Shown here piece after piece: positions 6,029-9,650 of a DNA stretch of 9,650 nucleotides. Position 1 is the first letter of the stretch; the number at the start of each line of letters is the position of its first letter. The DNA lies in the NCBI GenBank assembly GCA_030431355.1, contig JAUIJG010000193.1:1-9650 (forward strand), written 5' to 3'. The notes under the pieces are model-generated. The model was not told where the DNA came from, did not search any database, and saw only the letters and a program-made list of their open reading frames with translations. Source of the DNA: a bacterium. GTDB lineage: Bacteria; Cyanobacteriota; Vampirovibrionia; Obscuribacterales; Obscuribacteraceae. A program made the position numbers and the translations under genes.

Positions 6029-6838
6029 TTAATCTATTTCCTCTTCCCAGGGAAGCTTCCTCTGAATATCCAGATGTCCATTCAACCTGTATGGTACAGG
6101 GAAACCATTGTCCGGCTCCTTCTCAAAGGCTCCGTTGTGAAGTCGATTGACTCGATCAGGAACCCAGTCATGAAAACGTCCTCTGATAGGCGCAGTCAGA
6201 TCCTTCCAGGTCTCGCGCTCCTTTTTCTTACGCTCGTCGGCATCCAAATCGGACTTATCAGCTCCAGCTATATCAGAAGAAGTATCATCTCCCGCTTCAT
6301 CGGCGGGGGTTAAATCACTCAGATCATCCTTAGATCTATCGTCCGCCTTGCCGTCGGAATCTCTGTCCGACCGCACTCGCTTGCCATCATCTCCGATATC
6401 ATCATCGCGCCTATCGCCACGATCATGGTCATCTCTATCGTCTCTTCCATCCCCTCTGTCTCTTCTGGCCCGCTCATGAGAAAACTCCCCAGGTCCATCT
6501 TTTTTAAAATTTTCCAACCACTTTCTTTTCAAAGCGTCTTCTCGTCTGTCCTCGGCATCCTCCTCGCGCCTCCTCGCTTCATCTCTTTTCCGATCATCCC
6601 GGTCTTCAGATTCGAATCCGATGCCAGATGACTGATCACCAAAAAGATAGAGATCTAGAAGCTCAGACGGACTGAGGCGATCATGACTGATCCGATCATC
6701 GCCATAGGAGTCACCGCCACCCAGAATGCCATCATCGCCAGTATCGGCAAAAGCACCAATTACGGTGCCCCAAATCACCCCTGCGACCAACATGAGGCGA
6801 AGCGATAAAAGCTGACTTTTCTTACGGGACAGTAGCAA
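6029..6838 (-). CDS. Secreted Asp/Arg-rich, probably disordered protein
   Basis: A 269-aa protein of no family I recognise. The signal peptide is good: a basic n-region (SRKK), a hydrophobic core at about 10-28, and A29-F-A31 for cleavage before D32. The start is TTG at 6836-6838; GGGAG lies 8 bases upstream on the minus strand, and the later ATG at codon 16 would lose the basic n-region, so TTG is preferred. Residues about 79-175 are a polyampholyte of D, E, R and K (for example DRGDGRDDRDDHDRGDRRDD) with almost no hydrophobic residues. D158-R-D160-S-D162-G-K-A-D166 matches the DxDxDG calcium loop of thrombospondin type-3 or EF-hand-like repeats, but the final acidic ligand of an EF loop is missing. 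The C-terminal 60 residues regain order-promoting aromatics (TWKDLTAPIRGRFHDWV, FPVPYRLNGHLDI). First gene of the operon with the exported TPR protein. Confidence 0.8.
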   Translation of the reverse strand: MLLSRKKSQLLSLRLMLVAGVIWGTVIGAFADTGDDGILGGGDSYGDDRISHDRLSPSELLDLYLFGDQSSGIGFESEDRDDRKRDEARRREEDAEDRREDALKRKWLENFKKDGPGEFSHERARRDRGDGRDDRDDHDRGDRRDDDIGDDGKRVRSDRDSDGKADDRSKDDLSDLTPADEAGDDTSSDIAGADKSDLDADERKKKERETWKDLTAPIRGRFHDWVPDRVNRLHNGAFEKEPDNGFPVPYRLNGHLDIQRKLPWEEEID

Positions 6839-6854
6839 AGAGGGTACTCCCAGA

Positions 6855-6870
6855 GCCTGGAGAGCCAGGC
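6855..6870 (-). other. Small hairpin in the leader of the minus-strand operon
   Basis: GCCTGG at 6855-6860 and CCAGGC at 6865-6870 form a perfect 6-bp, GC-rich stem with a 4-base loop. On the minus strand it lies between a possible -10 (TATAAA, 6891-6886) and the Shine-Dalgarno GGGAG before the TTG start, so it would be in the 5' untranslated RNA. It might affect stability or translation; nothing ties it to a known riboswitch. Confidence 0.4.
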
Positions 6871-6885
6871 AAGGACCGAGAACAG

Positions 6886-6891
6886 TTTATA
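6886..6891 (-). promoter_or_regulatory. Possible -10 element for the minus-strand operon
   Basis: TATAAA on the minus strand, about 50 bases upstream of the TTG start at 6838. No good -35 hexamer is found 16-18 bp further upstream, so this rests on the -10 alone. Confidence 0.28.
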
Positions 6892-6935
6892 GAGAACAGC
6901 CGGAGTTAGCGAATTACTTAACTTTAAGAAAGATC

Positions 6936-6962
6936 ATGACAAGGTAAGGGGTCGAGTAGAAT
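6936..6962 (+). promoter_or_regulatory. Possible sigma70-type promoter for the TolC/RND operon
   Basis: ATGACA at 6936-6941 and TAGAAT at 6957-6962 each match the consensus at five of six positions, but the spacer is 15 bp, slightly short. It would start transcription about 80 bases before the ATG at 7050, in the 211-bp divergent intergenic region. Confidence 0.33.
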
Positions 6963-7049
6963 AGAGCGGTTTGAGATTAAAAGATCAAGATTACTACCAA
7001 TTTTTCCCACCGCTCCTCAGACGTCTTCAGCAAGTCGCTCGATATTGAG

Positions 7050-8543
7050 ATGAAGTTGTTTAGCTTTGCAACCGGCTTAACCTCAGTGATGTCAATCGCT
7101 TGTATTTTTCTGCACAGCCTGATGAGCCCCGCCCTGGCAGCCGGTAGAGAAGTCCCAGTTCCTGACTTACAGTTCCAGCCGATCAGGCCGACCCGCGCCC
7201 TCAGCTTGAGAGAAAGCGTGGACATCGCTCTTAGAAACTATCCGACCATTCAAAAAAAGTTTTTCAAACTAAGAGCGGCAAAAGCAAATGTCACTCTGGC
7301 CAAAACCCAGTATTTGCCTAACCTCAACTTCGATATTCAGCAATCTGCGGTAACCCCAAACAGAATCGCCAGTGTTGTCATGAACAACGTCTCCGGTTTC
7401 GACACTGTGCCAGTGGACTCCGGTCCTCCCGTATCAAGCACCACTCTCAAGCCCCTCTCTAATAACCTTCAAGGTTTGAACCTGAACTGGTTGATGGTCG
7501 ACTTTGGAATGAGAAAGGCAAATGACCGGTTTGCTTTCGCCGATGCCCGAACAGCTAGAGCCGACGTCAATCTCACCAAACTTGATGTGGCCTTCGCTGC
7601 TGCCGAGGCTTTCCTGCGCGCCGTTGCCACCAAACAGCTGATTCTTGCTAGAGAAGCGGAGCTACGCCATATGGAAACCGCGAAATTGCGGGTAAAGACC
7701 CTGGTGGCGGAAGGACTGCGTCCGGCGGTGGACTCTGCCGACCTGGATTATGAAGTCGCTAAAACGAAGATAGATGTTATCAAGGCGGAGAAAGATGCCA
7801 GGTTAGCTCTTGTGATGCTGGCCGAGAAATTAGGGATAGCCTCCCAGGACATCGCCATAGTCTCCGATCCCCTCATTAGAAGCCCTTTGAACGTGACAAA
7901 GACAAGCCCTGAGCCCATTGACCTGAGTTCCCACCCGCTTGCTCGAATGAAAAAGGCTCAAATTAACCGATGGCGGGCCAAGCAGACCGTACTTGACAAA
8001 GCCTACCGTCCTCATCTCTGGCTCAACGCGTCGCTTTGGGGAAGAGGCAGCGGCGACGGAGTCAATCCCATAAGACCGGTAGCTGGCGGTGTCCTACCCC
8101 AGGTATTCAACTACATGGTCGGCGTGTCTTTCAGCTTTCCGGTCATGGAATACTTTCCCCTGAAAGCCCAGAAGAGCATGGCAAGAAGCAACGAATTGGC
8201 GGCAAAAGCGGACTTTGAGCTTGCCATGCAGATCCTGGAAAGAAAAGACGCCAATAGTAGAATTCGCCTGGAGCAAGCTCGAAAAGTGGCGGAACAGACT
8301 CCGATACTGGTAAAGGCGGCAAAAGTAAGGGAGATAAAAGTGCTCAAGCGCTACAGTACCGGTCTGACTAACGTGGTGGCACTAGCCAATGCCGAAAAGA
8401 CATTGGCCGATGCAAAAGTAGAAAATGCCATCGCCCAGGTGGAGGTATGGCGCTCTGTTCTTGCTTTATCATATGCCCAGGGAGACTTGACTCCATTCCT
8501 TGAACTGGTGAGCCTGGCCGAAGGCTCATCCGGGGAGAATTAA
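7050..8543 (+). CDS. TolC-family outer membrane efflux protein
   Basis: A 497-aa protein, a normal length for the outer membrane efflux protein (OEP) family. TolC homologues form trimeric outer-membrane channels with a periplasmic helical tunnel and export substrates passed on by inner-membrane pumps. A signal peptide covers residues 1 to about 30 (core TSVMSIACIFLHSLM, cleavage near ALA-A). The two OEP repeats are visible. The first opens with LSLRESVDIALRNYPTIQKK, then AKANVTLAKTQYLPNLNFDI. The second begins at about residue 295 with HPLARMKKAQI and AYRPHLWLNAS, and ends with the long helix LKRYSTGLTNVVALANAEKT. The ATG at 7050 is the only good start before an in-frame stop at 6978-6980; its ribosome-binding site is poor (GAG adjacent to the start). 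The stop is two bases before the RND gene, so both form one operon and very likely one efflux complex. The substrate cannot be inferred. Confidence 0.93.
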   Translation: MKLFSFATGLTSVMSIACIFLHSLMSPALAAGREVPVPDLQFQPIRPTRALSLRESVDIALRNYPTIQKKFFKLRAAKANVTLAKTQYLPNLNFDIQQSAVTPNRIASVVMNNVSGFDTVPVDSGPPVSSTTLKPLSNNLQGLNLNWLMVDFGMRKANDRFAFADARTARADVNLTKLDVAFAAAEAFLRAVATKQLILAREAELRHMETAKLRVKTLVAEGLRPAVDSADLDYEVAKTKIDVIKAEKDARLALVMLAEKLGIASQDIAIVSDPLIRSPLNVTKTSPEPIDLSSHPLARMKKAQINRWRAKQTVLDKAYRPHLWLNASLWGRGSGDGVNPIRPVAGGVLPQVFNYMVGVSFSFPVMEYFPLKAQKSMARSNELAAKADFELAMQILERKDANSRIRLEQARKVAEQTPILVKAAKVREIKVLKRYSTGLTNVVALANAEKTLADAKVENAIAQVEVWRSVLALSYAQGDLTPFLELVSLAEGSSGEN

Positions 8544-8545
8544 AC

Positions 8546-9650
8546 ATGTGGATTGTCACAGCCGCTATGAAAAGGCCGATCACCGTGGTGGCGGCAGTTC
8601 TGGCTATCGTGCTGGTGGCCGTGATGGCTGTGACCAGCATGAAAAGAGACATATTTCCGGATCTAAAAATCCCTGCCATCTACGTCATCCAGGGTTATGG
8701 TGGCATGTCTCCGGAACAGATGGAAGGATACATAACCTCCACCTATGAGCTTTTCTTCCTGTACGTCCCTGGTATCGAGCATATTGAATCCCGTTCGGTC
8801 CAGAACTTGAGCTTGATCAAGGTGTTCTTCCAGCCGGATACTGATATGGCAAGCGCCATGGCAGGTATCGTGGCCATGGCAAACCGTGCCACCAGTTTGA
8901 TGCCTAAGGGAACATACAATCCCTTTGTACTTCGATTCGATGCCGGCAGCTTGCCGGTGGGACAACTGGTCTTATCTTCCGACACAAAGACAGTGAAAGA
9001 GCTGGAAGATCTGGCTTACACTCGCATCCGGCCCATGCTCGCCACTGTTCCCGGTGCGGAAGCGCCACCTCCTTTCGGCGGCAACATTCGCAGTATCGTC
9101 ATCAGTGTCGACGCGGACAAACTTAGAAAGTACAACATTTCCGGGGACGAAATCATAAAAGCGCTTGAGTCCGGAAACAAAGTGCTGCCGGCCGGCAACG
9201 TCCGCACCGGAGACTACATGCGGATAGCTCCGGTAAACAGTGACCTACCCGATATTCACCAGCTCGACTATCTTCCTATACGAACCGGACACGGACCCCA
9301 GATATTCATAAAAGACGTGGGGGTAGTTCAGGATTCATCAGATATACTCTGCGGATACGCTATGTTCCAGGGACGGAGAACCGTCTATCTGCCTGCGGTA
9401 AAGAGAGCGGACGCATCCACTGTTTCTGTTGTGGATGCACTAAAAAGCGCCCTGCCACGTATGCAATCGGTGCTACCGGATGACGTCAAGATAAGCTACG
9501 AATTCGACCAGTCTAAGTATGTCAGAGAAGCGATAAGCGATGTATTCCGGGAAGGCGTGATGGGGACAATCCTTCCTGGTCTGATGATTCTTCTTTTCCT
9601 TAAGGACTTTCGCAGCACCATTATCGTTGTCACAACAATCCCGCTATCTC
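8546..9650 (+). CDS. RND-superfamily efflux pump, inner-membrane permease subunit (3' end outside window)
   Basis: The frame is open from ATG 8546 to the window edge (368 residues seen; full-length members have over 1000). It starts MWIVTAAMKRPITVV, with transmembrane helix 1 at about residues 10-30. It then enters the first periplasmic porter domain with the family motif FPDLKIPAIYVIQGYGGMSPEQMEG (here quoted in part: IFPDLKIPAIYV, then GGMSPEQ). SVQNLSLIKVFFQP, RFDAGSLPVGQLV and PPPFGGNIRSIVISVD are typical of the AcrB-like hydrophobe/amphiphile RND branch. The helix-2 region appears at the end (GTILPGLMILLFLKDFRST). These pumps are trimeric proton antiporters that pass substrates to a TolC channel through a membrane-fusion protein. 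GGGGAG at 8532-8537, 8 bases before the ATG, is a strong ribosome-binding site placed inside the end of the TolC gene. The membrane-fusion subunit is not between the two genes and may lie downstream. Confidence 0.93.
   Translation, partial: MWIVTAAMKRPITVVAAVLAIVLVAVMAVTSMKRDIFPDLKIPAIYVIQGYGGMSPEQMEGYITSTYELFFLYVPGIEHIESRSVQNLSLIKVFFQPDTDMASAMAGIVAMANRATSLMPKGTYNPFVLRFDAGSLPVGQLVLSSDTKTVKELEDLAYTRIRPMLATVPGAEAPPPFGGNIRSIVISVDADKLRKYNISGDEIIKALESGNKVLPAGNVRTGDYMRIAPVNSDLPDIHQLDYLPIRTGHGPQIFIKDVGVVQDSSDILCGYAMFQGRRTVYLPAVKRADASTVSVVDALKSALPRMQSVLPDDVKISYEFDQSKYVREAISDVFREGVMGTILPGLMILLFLKDFRSTIIVVTTIPLS

Noticed and set aside
5780..6313. Plus-strand open frame of 177 residues across the TPR and Asp/Arg-rich genes
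   Set aside because: It is antisense to two well-supported genes and crosses their junction; no family features were seen.
1..9650. CRISPR array, tRNA, rRNA or insertion sequence
   Set aside because: No spaced direct repeats, cloverleaf-like sequence, rRNA-like blocks, transposase or terminal inverted repeats were seen.

Overview
The window is a gene-dense stretch (nine protein-coding genes, two cut by the window edges) of a bacterial chromosome with roughly balanced GC. It is rich in TPR proteins, including a kinesin-light-chain-type repeat with a GPDHPSVA motif, and has FHA-domain proteins, long intergenic spacers and a TolC/RND efflux operon, which implies an outer membrane. This combination resembles non-photosynthetic Cyanobacteria of the Melainabacteria/Vampirovibrionia group (Obscuribacterales-like). 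That assignment is an inference from protein style only; there is no rRNA or other marker here.

Layout, left to right. Positions 1-360 (+) are the C-terminus of a TPR protein. Positions 473-1009 (+) encode a small membrane-anchored TPR protein. It converges with an unrecognised 156-aa protein at 1020-1490 (-). Two tandem FHA paralogues follow on +. One is a stand-alone 119-aa FHA domain (1760-2119). The other is a 670-aa protein (2426-4438) with the same FHA domain, a 168-residue E/A/K repeat array that looks like a rigid single alpha-helix, a short coiled coil, and a C-terminal domain that reads like a catalytically dead PD-(D/E)XK (restriction-endonuclease-like) fold. Directly abutting its stop codon, a two-gene minus-strand operon runs from 6838 down to 4439. 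It encodes a secreted Asp/Arg-rich, probably disordered protein with one calcium-loop-like motif, then an exported TPR protein. From 7050 rightward a second + operon encodes a TolC-family outer membrane factor and an RND pump subunit that runs off the window.

How the genes relate: the efflux operon is conventional and its membrane-fusion partner is not in view between the two genes seen. The FHA pair suggests a phosphothreonine-reading module in which a small free FHA domain and a long spacer protein could compete for the same ligands; no Ser/Thr kinase or phosphatase is visible here. The most unusual item is the FHA / helical-array / degenerate-nuclease-fold protein. No mobile element, CRISPR array, tRNA or rRNA was seen.
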